The notes under the pieces: generated by a model
What the model saw: the letters and a program-made list of their open reading frames with translations, nothing else
Told to the model about the DNA's origin: nothing
The model's database searches: none
Assembly (NCBI GenBank): GCA_029204225.1
Contig: CM055096.1
Span: 77,688,580-77,752,579, forward strand
Reading direction: 5' to 3'
From: Diphasiastrum complanatum
Taxonomy: Eukaryota; Streptophyta; Lycopodiopsida; Lycopodiales; Lycopodiaceae
Length of the DNA stretch: 64,000 nt
Made by a program: the position numbers and the translations under genes
Part shown: one piece after another, positions 1 through 10,646 of the stretch
Numbering within the stretch: position 1 is the stretch's first letter
How the letters are laid out: each line of letters opens with the position of its first letter

Positions 1-45
1 TGCCCTTGAGGTATAAGCACAGTTAGTTCCCACGGTTCGGGCCTG
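1..45. repeat. Inverted copy of internal sequence of the adjacent LTR element
   Basis: The reverse complement of these 45 bases matches about 3162-3206 at 41 of 45 positions (counted by eye). It lies just outside the left LTR, so the flank of the element is an inverted piece of the element's own 5' leader. It may be the edge of a second copy lying beyond the window. Confidence 0.7.
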
Positions 46-461
46 TGTTGCGTAGGCATCCCAAAGAGAACTGGGAACCATGACTTAGCTTCCGGCTTTT
101 AGCTCTTGTCGTCCGAACCCACTTGACATACAAGCAACCAACTCACCAACAATGATTAGACTTAACAAACTTGAAGCTCTGAAACCAACATTGAGATCCA
201 ACTAGGTGCCATGCCAGACTGGGGGCCCCGATGTGGGTGACTTCCCTCCAAGTAAGCCACCTGACATACATCAAACTTAACTAACTCGAAGCTTCGTTAC
301 AAATCAGTAACATCCATTCCAAGCAAGTCGTATGACTTACATCAAACTTAACCAACTCAAAGCTTCGTCACGAGCACTGGAAGCCAACCTGGCGCCATGC
401 CTGATTGGACAACCATAAACAGGTAACTTCCACCCAAGCAAGCCATCCAACTTAGCCAACA
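46..461 (-). mobile_element. 3' LTR of minus-strand LTR element (left copy)
   Basis: About 330 bases from here match 3377-3716 in direct orientation, including the shared stretch around GATTAGACTTAAC. Read on the minus strand it would begin TGTTGGCTAAG (right edge 461) and end GCAACA (left edge 46), the usual TG...CA termini. The right edge is set by the TGTTGG start next to a G-rich stretch that could be the polypurine tract. The element is too diverged at this edge for the boundary to be certain. Confidence 0.6.
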
Positions 462-1627
462 TGTTAGAGCCCGTTCCCCAAGAGCTTAACCCATTCAAGT
501 TCAAGCAAGGAATACTCAGAACCACAGGACGCGATTGATATGAAGACAACCAATTCTTGGACCGAATGGTCCCGAAAGCATACCTCTGGCGCCTCGGACC
601 GAATGGTCTCGACGACATACCGTTGACATCCCGGGATATGACCCTCAGCTATGTGCCAGATCAAAAAGTTTGAAGCAGCCTTACAACTGGCGCTTTTACT
701 GAACACTAGAACCCAGAAGGTAATCAAAGTTTGTTTGAGGAAAATCCCACTTTATTAATAAATCTAAGAAGGTTACATTTCAAGTGTGTGACCGACCCTA
801 GTCTCCAGGCACTAGCATGCCAAGGCGGGCACCAGGACAACATTCCAGCAAGGGAAGCTGAGACTTTGTTGGAGCTCGTCCTGAGTCGTAACTCGCATTC
901 CCCTATAGTATTGGTGGGATTCGCCACCTTCCCTCATACCAAGTGCTCTGCCCAGGTTGGTAAAGCACATTTTCTCTCTCTATAAAGTCATTTTCTATCT
1001 CTAGAATTTATTGATCCCCAGGATTCCTTTAATCATGCCTAGATTGTGTGAGGTGATTGCACATCGATCCGAGCTCTCTGGACTTCGCTAGAATCGATCA
1101 AAGATTTTCAGCCTTAGAATGTCAAATTAAAGTAAAGGTGTCTCCCAATTAATTGGCACGGTACTCAATTTACTGGCCACTTTTTACTAACGTGGTAGCT
1201 GGCACACCACAAGTCGGAGGTACAACTCTTTGTATTGAAAAATTACATAACTTGAAAATATCACTTTGTCTGGAAAAAGCGTAGATATCGCTTACGTAAA
1301 ACCTAAGAACCTTATTAACTAGTGACAGAGGCCTTTCTGTGAAATGTTCATCCTGTCGCTTCTGACTTTTGACTTTGGAACTCCTTTGAGTTCCTGATTT
1401 GTCCTTGATGCACTTTGTGTTGAGCTCCTTGAGCTCCAGATTTGATCAATTCTGCACATGTATCAAGGCTCCTTGAAGGATTTATCAATTGATTGCCCAC
1501 TTTATGGTCCACTCCGTGCCTTGTTGCTTTTGCACCTTGATTTCTCTCCTTGTCCCAGTTTGATCTTGATACTTTTCCCTTTTGGCCTTTTGAAATATGA
1601 AAAGATTGAGTACTCCGCAATGCTCCT

Positions 1628-2003
1628 CTCACTTAGCTTGAAGTAACTGTCTTTGAATCAACCCAAATGTAACCATTGACCTTGTGGAGAGCCAAGGGGT
1701 CGCACCAGTTTGATCCGCATATGAACTATCTCTTCGCGTTCGTTTGAAGCACCATGTCCGTCGCGCAAAACTTGACTTTCACAATTCCATCACCTGGTCA
1801 GTTGCCTCACAGTCAAAACAAGAAGTGTACATCTAGCTTGGCTTCAAGTAGCTCTCTTTGAATCAGACACATGCACTCAAGGTTTGCAAGTCCGATCTCA
1901 ATACAAACTGTCCCTTAGCGTCGGTTCGAAGTACCAAGTCTCTCTTGCAAGACTCAACTTTCACAGTTCCTTCGTTGATCAGCTGCTTTACACGTAACAC
2001 AAG
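1628..2003 (-). repeat. Two diverged tandem units of ~170-190 bp with coding-like minus strand
   Basis: The segments at about 1628-1812 and 1834-2003 align along their length, sharing for instance TTTGAATCA, then a C/T-rich stretch, then GACTTTCACA versus AACTTTCACAGTTCC. On the minus strand unit two reads as an open stretch containing EGTVKVESCKRDLVLRT, and unit one reads as a broken version of the same. This suggests duplication of a protein-coding segment of unknown function. Confidence 0.5.
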
Positions 2004-3360
2004 TCAGCGTATCATTATGTCTCCTCATCATTGCTGGTCTAGAGAAAGCCTATAACAAGCTTTCCTTTCCACAACAAAAACTTGTCAACTTATTAGATTC
2101 AAAGTTCGCCAGTCTCCTCGTGTGAGTATGGCTAGGTCGCCTTGAATTTGTCCCCATTTTAATCAACTTTTATTCAACATTTGCACCAACCGAGGGGTGT
2201 GTGTGATAGTTCCTTTCCACTTATAAAATCAACTGACCAGACTTCGAGTAGACTTCTCAGACAAAAGCTTTTCCAACACTTTGCTTTCCATCTACTAGGA
2301 TTATGGCTTGATCTAACTTGTTGCCAATCTTTGAAGAGGATCCTAGACTTTCCCCTTTTGAGGAAAAACTCAATTGACACTGGATATCACCCATGCTCAG
2401 TGAGGTTTAGTCCCGAAGGTAGCCATCCCAAATGAAAACCAACTATTCCATAGAAATCTCCCCTGAAATTGCCCTTTCCAGCTTTTGACTTCTTGCTTAC
2501 GTCTGGCAGGTGTTGTCGCAAATGAAACTAACCAAAAAACATGCTAGCCATCCATCCTTTGCAAACATCGAGTCGTTTTGTTGCCATTCATGTGCGAGTA
2601 CTTGAACTATGAATCTGCCCAACAAATTTTGTAGTCCTCTTTGTTTGATGGTATCAGCCTTCAAAAGAAAGGTTCCTTTTGAGCCATCAGCTCCTTGTAT
2701 CACAAGCAATCATGCAAACCAAGCAAAGCACGAGTACTAAGACTCACCATGAATACATACAAGCAAGACACTCAGGCATGAATACTAACAGGTAACAAAG
2801 ACAAGGTCCCCCTTTGAGATAGCCTTGCCAAGGGACCTTTGCCTGGTCATGCCCATACAGATCACAGAATCAGCCCACAGAGAATACCCCTCCAACTATC
2901 TGTGCTTTCACCATCAAGCAACACATTTCCTCAGTCATGACCCACCAAATCTGATCGGTAGAACTTATAGCTAAACGATCGGCAGCTATCCCGCACCGGC
3001 AGCTAACCACCCGTGCTTTACACCCGAATTCGAGCAGCATCTCTGTATCAATGGTTAACCCGTACAGTTTGAATATGTCACCCCGCACCCCACAAGGCAC
3101 ATACATGCTTTCACCTACCTAGGCAACACTTTGCCTCATCTGTCCTACGTGCAGACGACGCCAGGCCCGAACCGTGGGAACTGACCGTGCTTACACCTCA
3201 AGGGTAGCACCTTGACTCATCAAGTCCCCCGTTCTACCGACCACCCCGAGCATGGGCGCACCCGCGCTTACACTGTGGGTAGCACCTTGCACAACGGTTG
3301 TTTCTGATGAACTCCAAACAATTGTCATTTCTGTGAGATCCGCATAGCTGACTGGCCAGT

Positions 3361-3374
3361 CTGCTTTGATACCA
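3361..3374 (-). other. Primer-binding site (tRNA-iMet type)
   Basis: The minus strand reads TGGTATCAAAGCAG two bases after the LTR end. This matches the plant initiator-tRNA primer site TGGTATCAGAGC with one change. It fixes the orientation of the 46-3716 element. Confidence 0.65.
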
Positions 3375-3376
3375 CA

Positions 3377-3716
3377 TGTTGCACATGCATCCCAAAGGGA
3401 ACCGGGAACCACGACTTAGCTTCCCTTCTTTCAGCTCTTGCCGTCTGAACCCACTTGACATACAAGCAGCCAGCTCACTAACAATGATTAGACTTAACCA
3501 ACTTGAAGTTTGGAAACCAACATTGAGATCCAACTAGGTGCCATGCCAAACCGGAGGTCCCGATGTGGGTGACTTCCCTCCAAGCAAGCCGTCCGACATA
3601 CATCAAACTTAACTAACTCGAAGCTTCGTTAAAAACGAGTAACATCCATTCCAAGCAAGTCGTCTGGCTTACATCAGACTTAACCAACAAGCCTTGTCAC
3701 GAGCGTTGGAAGCCAG
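3377..3716 (-). mobile_element. Truncated 5' LTR (right copy)
   Basis: This is a direct repeat of 46-about 390. Similarity stops near 3716, after GGAAGCCAG, where unrelated sequence (probably the LTR of the next element) begins, so the upstream end of this LTR and its target duplication are lost. Confidence 0.6.
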
Positions 3717-4484
3717 ATAATGAATGTCAGTGTAGGTGTCATAGACAACCATAAAGAAATGTGAAAACGATTACGTGTATGAGACAGTCATGGAATTTTT
3801 GGTTACTGCTATTCGTGATAGTAGAGGAAGAGAAGTGAGAGATAATTAAACATTCAACATGAATGCAACATGGTAGAAAGATAGTGAATTTGTATAATAA
3901 TGTTGTAGTAACAACGATCAGATCACAAGACAGTTACGTTGAGCGCGTGATCCTACTTACAGAAACAAATAATTGTTATAATTCAAAATACTTTTACTCT
4001 CTCTCTCTCTCTATGATCTCTAACTCTGAGGAGTCAGATACTAACTGATCGATATTGTTCTTCTACAGTGATCTCATCTCTTGGATTAGATATATGTCTC
4101 TAATCGCTCACTTCCTTATATAGCTATTTGATGATCTTATGTTATTCTGATTGTACAATTTAAAGATCATTAACAGTTTTGTAGTTGATCAAAAGAACAG
4201 TTATTAACTGGAACGTGAGGACGTAGACAGGTCATGTACAAAATTCCATGCAGATCTGAAGTATTTTGCATTCCTCGCAAAACTTTGAAGTATCTCGGTT
4301 GCCTGGACTGTTGAGTAGAACACTTTTGTTGCATTCTTCGCATTCTTCGCCTGTTGAAGATTGCATGTAAAACTGCTAACTGTGCGAGAAAAAAACTTAT
4401 ATCTGCAGACTATTTGTACAAGAGTGATTTCCTTGAGTGAATTGGAGGGCAGTTAGAGTGAGTAGGAGTAACATTAACTCCCAC
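3717..4484 (-). mobile_element. Probable 3' LTR of minus-strand Copia element
   Basis: On the minus strand CTTAAGAGAAAG leads into TGTGGGAGTTAATG, a typical Copia polypurine tract followed by an LTR start at 4484. The LTR then runs left. Its left limit is not defined because no second copy is visible. It includes a short CT tract near 4000. Confidence 0.45.
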
Positions 4485-4793
4485 ACTTTCTCTTAAGCTT
4501 ACTACTATGAATCTAAATCTGAATTGAGATTTAACATATTTACCAAAGTAGCATGTTTATCTCTTGACAAGGGTTTTGTCAAAATGTCAGCCAACATACT
4601 GTCAGTATGATAGTAACTTAGTACAACTTCTTTATTCTGAACTTTCTCTCTAAGAAAATGAAACTAAAGTTCTATGTCTTTAGTTTTAGAATGAGTTCGT
4701 GGGTTCAGAGATAGAGCTATATAGCTTTGATTGTTGCACTAGAGTGTGGAAATTGCATATTGTGTAGTAACCTTCTGGGCCAAATAATCTCCT

Positions 4794-6862
4794 TCACCGC
4801 TGGTGTAGCAGCAACATATTCGAATTCTGTAGAGGACAGATGAATGCATTTCTGCTTTCTACTATTCCATGAGATGGGTGCTCCTGCAAGGAAACAAATG
4901 TAACCAGATGTGGACTTTCTAGTATCAACGTCTCTGGATCTGAATAGGTGACTAATGTGAGTGCAAATTCTATGTTTTTATTATAGCACAAATCATAGTG
5001 CTTCGTAGCTTGAATATACTTCAATAATCTTTGAAGAGCCTTCCAATGTTGTTGGCCTGGATTGGACATGTATTTCAGTGTGCTTACCGTATATGCAAGA
5101 TCAGATCGAGTGCAGATCATAGAATACATTATTGATTTGATTATTGACTGATAAGGGTATCTGCACATTTCTTTCTGTTCTACTTCGGTTCTGGGGTACA
5201 TGTCTTTTGATAGTTTGGATCTTGGATCCATGGGTGAATCTATCGGCTTATAGTCCTCAGAGCCATATATGTGAAGTACATTGGTTAGATAAGTTTCTTG
5301 GCTTATAGTGATCCTTTTGCTTGCGCGATCTCTGGTGATCTCTATACCAAGTAGGTAGTGAATCGGCCTAAATCAGTCATTTTAAATTTTTGTAAAAGTA
5401 AAGATTTTGTCTCCACCAATAACTAATTTGAATTGCTGATGAGTAAGGAATCATCGCCATATAGTGCGATTATGACATAGCTTGGGCCTTTATGCTTGAG
5501 ATACACATTTGAATCTGCAGAACAAGAAGTAAATTGGTGTTGGAATAAGAAGTGATTAATTCTTTCAGACCAGGCCCTAGAGCTTGCTTGAGCCCATAGA
5601 GAGCCTTCTGCAATTTAGATACCATATGCTCTTGGCCTTGAAGGATGTAACCTTCTGGTTGATAGATATAAATATTTTCTTGAATGTATCCATTAAGGAA
5701 TGTTGTCTGAACATCCAACTGATAAATGTCCTTGTTGGCTTTGAATTGATGCTTTACCACTGGATTGAGGTGTTAGTGTAATCTATCATGTATACTTGTT
5801 CATATCCTTTAACCACCAATCGAACTTTCCATTTGGATATTGATCCATCTGGCTTGAGCTTTAGTTTGAAGATCCATTTAGTGTCAATCAGTTTTGTACC
5901 TACAGGAGGATCAACAAGACTCCGGGCCTTGTTCTTCATCAATGAGTTATACCCAGCATCCATGGCATCTTTTCATTTGTCTGTATCTGACATTGACAAT
6001 GCTTCTTTAACAGAGGCAGGTTTATCATGATTGATAAACGCCTGAGGGACTAAACAAACAGGTTATTGTCGTTGTCGAGCAGATCTTCGAACTGCAAGTT
6101 CTTGAGTAGATGACTCTCCTGGGTGTATGACATGGCTTCGAGTTGTGGTTGAACAATTGTAGGTCTAGTCCTATCAATGGTGAATGGAGTTGTTGGAACA
6201 AATTCGTGCATTTGTTGCTTCTGTTTAAAATCATAGGACTTGTCTTCAATGAAGACAATATCACGACATACTTATATCTACTGACCAGTTTCAACATCAT
6301 AGATGCGATATGCTCAAATCAAATGGTATTTGAGCATAGCAGAGATGTCCAAACACACGAAGGTGTTGCAGACTTGGTTTGTAATAGTAGTAGGCTTCAA
6401 CTGGAGTTTTTGTGTCAACTACCTTTGTGCTCGAATAATTTTGCAGCAGGCTGTAGAAATTGCTTCAGCCCAAAATTTTTGGCTAACTGAGCACTGGACA
6501 TCATGGACTGTGCTACATCCAGAAGTGTCCGATTCTTTCTTTCAGCTACTCTATTTTGTTGCAGTATGTAGCTGGCAGTGAACTGATGGTGCACGCCAAA
6601 TGAAGATAGGTAGTTCGTTATTTCATCATATATATACTCTCCCCCAGAATCAGACTGCAGGGTTTTGATCCTCTGACCAGTTCGAGACTCAACAAACTAT
6701 CTAAATTTTCTGAAACAGTTGAATGCCTCAAACTTGTTATTGATTAACATAATTATGGTGAATTTGGAGAGGTCATCAATAAAGGTGATGAAATATAAAC
6801 CATTACCCAAAGAGGGCACACTCATAGGACCACATAAATCACTATGGATTAATTCAAAATTA
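4794..6862 (-). pseudogene. Copia-type pol remnant (integrase, RT, RNase H)
   Basis: Minus-strand frames carry, in order from the right: an integrase core start (HSDLCGPM near 6845-6810, the first catalytic Asp, followed by FIDDLSKF); a linker; reverse transcriptase (TKWIFKLKLKPDGSISKWK at about 5850-5900 and LDVQTTFLNGYIQENIYIYQPEGYI at about 5640-5730, the latter the QLDVKTAFLNG equivalent); and a connection/RNase H stretch (ICTRSDLAYTVSTLKYMSNPGQ, about 5060-5120). Several frameshifts and stops break the frame, so it cannot encode an active polyprotein. The integrase is cut at 6862 by the LTR of the next element. Gag and 5' LTR are not seen. Confidence 0.85.
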
Positions 6863-7802
6863 TGTTGGAATTAAGCTTTAGTTCGACACATCCAAATTCG
6901 AGTCATTCGAGTTCGACTCACTTGAATTCGATTCTTGAGCACCACTATACCATGTAAATATGTAATCTCTCTCTACAATGACATTGCAGCCTTACTCTCT
7001 AAAGTCGAACATCTGTGCAATCAATCAACTGAAGTAGAAGCAGAATCGACATCAAATTCTTCGACATCCTTCGAGTTTGAGGTCCACATCATCACCATCC
7101 TGTCAACTTGCTCAGCCTTGTCCGACGCAAACTATGTTACAGTTCACTTCAGTACTTTTTAGTAACTGCATTGTTTCACGCTAGTCTCCCACACAGTCAT
7201 TGTAACTATTCCATGTATAAATACATAACAACAACTCATGAATATATATGCATTCAAGTGAGTAGAGTGATGAATGGATGGATGAGTGACAACAACATGA
7301 ATAATAATTTAGCATGATTCAGAGTTCCTTTGCAAACTCCATTGTATTTTATTACCTTAGGATCAGAGAGATTTAAGAGAGTGAAAGTTGTTCAAGAAGT
7401 AGAGATAGTTATTCAATCTGTAGCTAGCTAAGTAAGATCACAACACATAGTGCGCTATTACTGTAAACCATTCAAGGGCACAGGATCATGATCTGATCGT
7501 TGTATTCAAAACAACTTAATTCAGATTCTCTATTTTCTTATGTGTGTTCCACTGTGAATGCTTTCTGATATTTTCTCTCTCATTGATACTCACTCAATTC
7601 GGAATGTCTAATCTTGAAGGAAACATGATTGTCTGAGACGCCTAACTGTTTCGCTCCCTTCATGGTTGTCTTCGACACCTACAAGACATTCCTCCTGTTG
7701 ATCTAAGTTAAGGTCTGAAACTATAGTTTGGCAAAGCTCCTATTATAATTTCTATGTTGAGTTCTCTTTCCTATTCCGCACCTAATCACGAGAGACCGAA
7801 CA
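6863..7802 (+). mobile_element. 5' LTR of plus-strand Copia element
   Basis: It starts TGTTGGAATTAAG directly inside the integrase of the older minus-strand Copia and ends CCGAACA three bases before a tRNA-iMet primer site. It is followed by a Copia gag in the same orientation. No second LTR copy is visible, so the element is truncated downstream. The candidate left target duplication is AATTA at 6858-6862. Confidence 0.7.
7216..7223 (+). promoter_or_regulatory. Putative LTR TATA box
   Basis: TATAAATA lies about 590 bases before the LTR end, in the right place for the U3/R boundary of a Copia LTR. This is inferred from position and sequence only. Confidence 0.4.
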
Positions 7803-7805
7803 GAG

Positions 7806-7818
7806 TGGTATCAAAGCC
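7806..7818 (+). other. Primer-binding site (tRNA-iMet)
   Basis: TGGTATCAAAGCC follows the LTR end after the spacer GAG, as in many plant Copia elements. Confidence 0.75.
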
Positions 7819-7877
7819 TTCATTCCAAACTACTATTAGTATTCGAGACTGTTTTACAATTTCTTAGATCATTCATC

Positions 7878-9056
7878 ATGAAAGGTACATCTTCAAAAAT
7901 CCGCTTGATCAATAAGTTCAATGGTGATGACTTCCACATGTGGAAGTTCAAAACAACGATGATACTCACTGAAATAGAACTCTGGGGATACGTCAACAGT
8001 TCGATAGCCAAGCCGAGTGAACATGACATGCTGACCACCTGGGAAGCTAAGGATGGCAAAGCTCTTGGCATTGTATTTCTGAATTAAAGATTCACAAATA
8101 GCTCATGTAGCTAATTGTTCCAATTTAAAGAGACATGGGACATTCTTACTGGTCTATACAAAATGACAGATGTATCGACTCGTCTCTTTTTGAGAAAGAA
8201 GTTTCCGTCACTCAAGATGAGTGAAGCAATCTCAGTCATTGATCATCTAAATGAATTCGAACAGCTATTCAATGTTGGAATCTTTGAGGCTTTGATACCA
8301 CTGTTGAATCTTCGGAGCTTTGATTCCATTGCTGGGTGAATTGTCGATGTCGCTAGATTTGATATCACTACTGGGGCGTGATATCCAAAACTAGCCTTCA
8401 TCGAGATTCACCGATATGAGCTCAAATGGAGCAGATTTGTCGAACAAAGCCATAGCTTCACTCCGCGATCAGAGATCCTCTGAGCCACAGATAGCTACTG
8501 CTAATTTGATGCTAAATTATGAATAGTAGATAATGTCATATGACAACAAAAGTATATATACCATTGATTTGAATAAGCAACACAAAGCTTTCAAAGATTG
8601 CACACACATAGAGCAATAGGAATTGCTATTTGTCTATATTAACAAAATCAAGTATACAGCTTTGATCCCTTTTGAGAGTGTTGTCTATTTCCCAGATCAG
8701 TGTGTGGAGGTAAGAGAGGTGTTTTCCCTTACCATGGACTAGCTACTGCTAGCACTTAATCGTTGGTATGACAATATGCATCTGCTACTGCAAGACTGCA
8801 TTCATCGACCTATTTCACACACACTCTACAATGTATGCTTCTGCTTTCATTCATATTGTCTGTATCCGATCTCCAATACATATAATATGCTTGATCTGAG
8901 TACAAGAACTAATTAGCTAAGCATTACAAGATAGTTTAAGCTAAAAATACAGCTAACTATTTCTTGCTACTCCACTTAACTACAAGGGCTTAACAATTGA
9001 GTCGTGACATTCAAACTATCATGCTCATTGAGCTCTGATGACGTACTTGACATCCG
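7878..9056 (+). pseudogene. Copia gag (UBN2-like) interrupted by a solo LTR
   Basis: The ATG at 7878 opens a frame with NKFNGDDFHMWKFKTTMIL and LWGYVN, the classic start of plant Copia gag. A stop and a frameshift occur near 8087-8115. The frame then resumes with TWDILTGLYKMTDVSTRLFL and HLNEFEQLF. It is split at 8268-8272 by the solo LTR and continues in frame for roughly a dozen codons from 9010 (KLSCSLSSDD) before similarity fades. No zinc knuckle or pol follows, so the element is truncated. Confidence 0.75.
8273..9009 (-). mobile_element. Solo LTR with 5-bp target duplication TTCAA
   Basis: It is flanked by TTCAA at 8268-8272 and 9010-9014. On the minus strand it starts TGTCACGACTCAATTG and ends CAACA. 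Removing it and one TTCAA rejoins the gag frame, which confirms the insertion. Its minus-strand end holds near-repeats of a primer-site-like motif: TGGTATCAAAGCC (8288-8300), TGGAATCAAAGC and TGATATCAAATC. A solo LTR normally arises by recombination between the two LTRs of a full element. Confidence 0.8.
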
Positions 9057-9280
9057 ATGTGTCTAGCTCAACTTTTGGCTTTGCTCATAGCTGGGGTTGA
9101 GTCCTCGTCAGGGACTTCATTGGCGTCGAGCACCTCGGTCTCGTCGGGGACTTCGGTCTCTTGTGCCTTGGTTTCCCTTCGTTGCCTTTGTTGCCTTTCG
9201 ATGACTTGGGCTGAGGCTGGTGCCTTGGCAATGTGTTGGCGTCGAGGACTTCGGCCTTGTCGATAACTTCGATTGCTACC
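9057..9280. other. GC-rich stretch without recognisable gene
   Basis: It is compositionally unlike its neighbours and has repeated GGCGTCGAG and TCGTCGGGGACTTCGG motifs. The open frame on the plus strand looks like low-complexity read-through rather than a gene. Origin unknown. Confidence 0.4.
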
Positions 9281-10640
9281 TGTTTAGAAATCCTCTATAG
9301 AATCCATAAAAATTGTAGTGCTTGCATGCAATTTTTTTTATAGGTATTAGGATCAGATTGCACTTATTTGTGGATTTATCCCACAAATTTTGGTCAAAAT
9401 TGGTCAAAAAACATGGTTTTTTTGATGATTTTTGGACTAATTTTGTGGTAGATCTCAAAATTCCTAGCCAATAGTTGGTAAGCACAATTTTACAGGTGTA
9501 ATGAAGCCTTCCCTAAACTGTCACAAAGTTTGATTAGGATTAGATACCATTAAGAGACTCAAAACATCAAAAAATATTGTATTTTTGGGGATTTTTGGGC
9601 ATGAATACCTTTCAAATGGGGGTCTGAACCTATTGGTTCTCATTACAAGCTTAAAATATGATGGATTGCCTCTGATTTGAGCCATTATAAATCCAATTTG
9701 GATAGGTGAGCATTAGACACCATCATATTGAAGTTTTGCTTGTTGAAGGAGGCCAAAAAATTGCATGATCTGAGCATATGATTGCTTGCTGGACCTATTA
9801 AAAGCTTTTATGCCTCTCTAATGAACCTTAGTAGAGTTCTTGTAACCTCTAATTGGATGCTTATTGGGCTGGAGTACAATTTTTGGTGATACCACCTTCC
9901 TAAAGTGTGCCCTACTATATGTTTTTTGGCCATTTACTGCTTGTGCATGTGAAGCCTAGGTGTGCCTTGTAGACCCACTCTCCCTCCCTACTGTGCTTTA
10001 CAACGACCAATTTGGTGTCCTGTAGAGAAAGTTATGGCCGTCTGAAGTTTTTTGACAATTTTTGAACTAAAATTTGCAAAATTTTGGAATTGTTCTGATG
10101 CATGCATGCTTGTAACTCAGTGTAGTGCTTGTCTGATGATAGAAATGTATGACCAGACCTGTATGCATGCCTAGATGTATGTTGCATGCGTAATGAGTAG
10201 TTTGATCAGTAGATTTCTTGCATGAAGCTATTTTTTGGAATTCTAGATCAAAAGGCAGATTCCCTAGTGGCTAGGCTATTTGTGAATTTTTTTTCATTTT
10301 TTCGAAAAAATCAATGCATGTCAAGTTAGGTGCATGCAGGATGTTCAGAATGTTTTTGATATGTGACAGTGCTTGTGAAGTGTGGGATCAATCTTCTTAA
10401 TCGATTTTCACAGTTGATCCATTTCGAACGGATTTCGAAAATCTCAGTTCTTTCATAAATTTGGAGTTTTTTGGTCCGAAAAGTTGTAGTCATTTAAAAC
10501 AGTCTGATATTGATTAAACGAAATTTGCTTAAATAAGTGAAAGACCTTGCTGAATATTTTCGACCTGTTATGAAGGTTCTAACATTTCACTTATTGGTTG
10601 ATGATTGGATCTCAACTAAGCTAATTTATCATTTCAGGTA
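9281..10640 (+). repeat. Long AT-rich leader/LTR-like sequence of Ty3/Gypsy element
   Basis: Part of it (about 9290-9720) has a diverged inverted relative at about 12897-13400. It lies immediately upstream of a Ty3/Gypsy gag ATG. This suggests LTR plus leader, but I find no clear TG...CA boundaries or primer site, so its limits are not established. Confidence 0.4.
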
Positions 10641-10646
10641 ATCAAT

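Larger units (their letters stand above)
462..3376 (-). mobile_element. Interior of non-autonomous LTR element, no recognisable pol
   Basis: This sequence lies between the two related LTRs, with a primer-binding site at its right end, so the element reads right to left. I see no protease, reverse transcriptase, RNase H or integrase motif in any frame. Short minus-strand open stretches at about 2870-3106, 2497-2709 and 2174-2380 look coding-like but match nothing I recognise. It may be a large non-autonomous derivative or an element that has captured other sequence. About 460-1340 shows nothing identifiable. Confidence 0.45.

Noticed and set aside
9057-9266. Plus-strand Ser/Cys-rich frame
   Set aside because: It arises from a repetitive GC-rich stretch with no start context or homology, directly after a broken gag.
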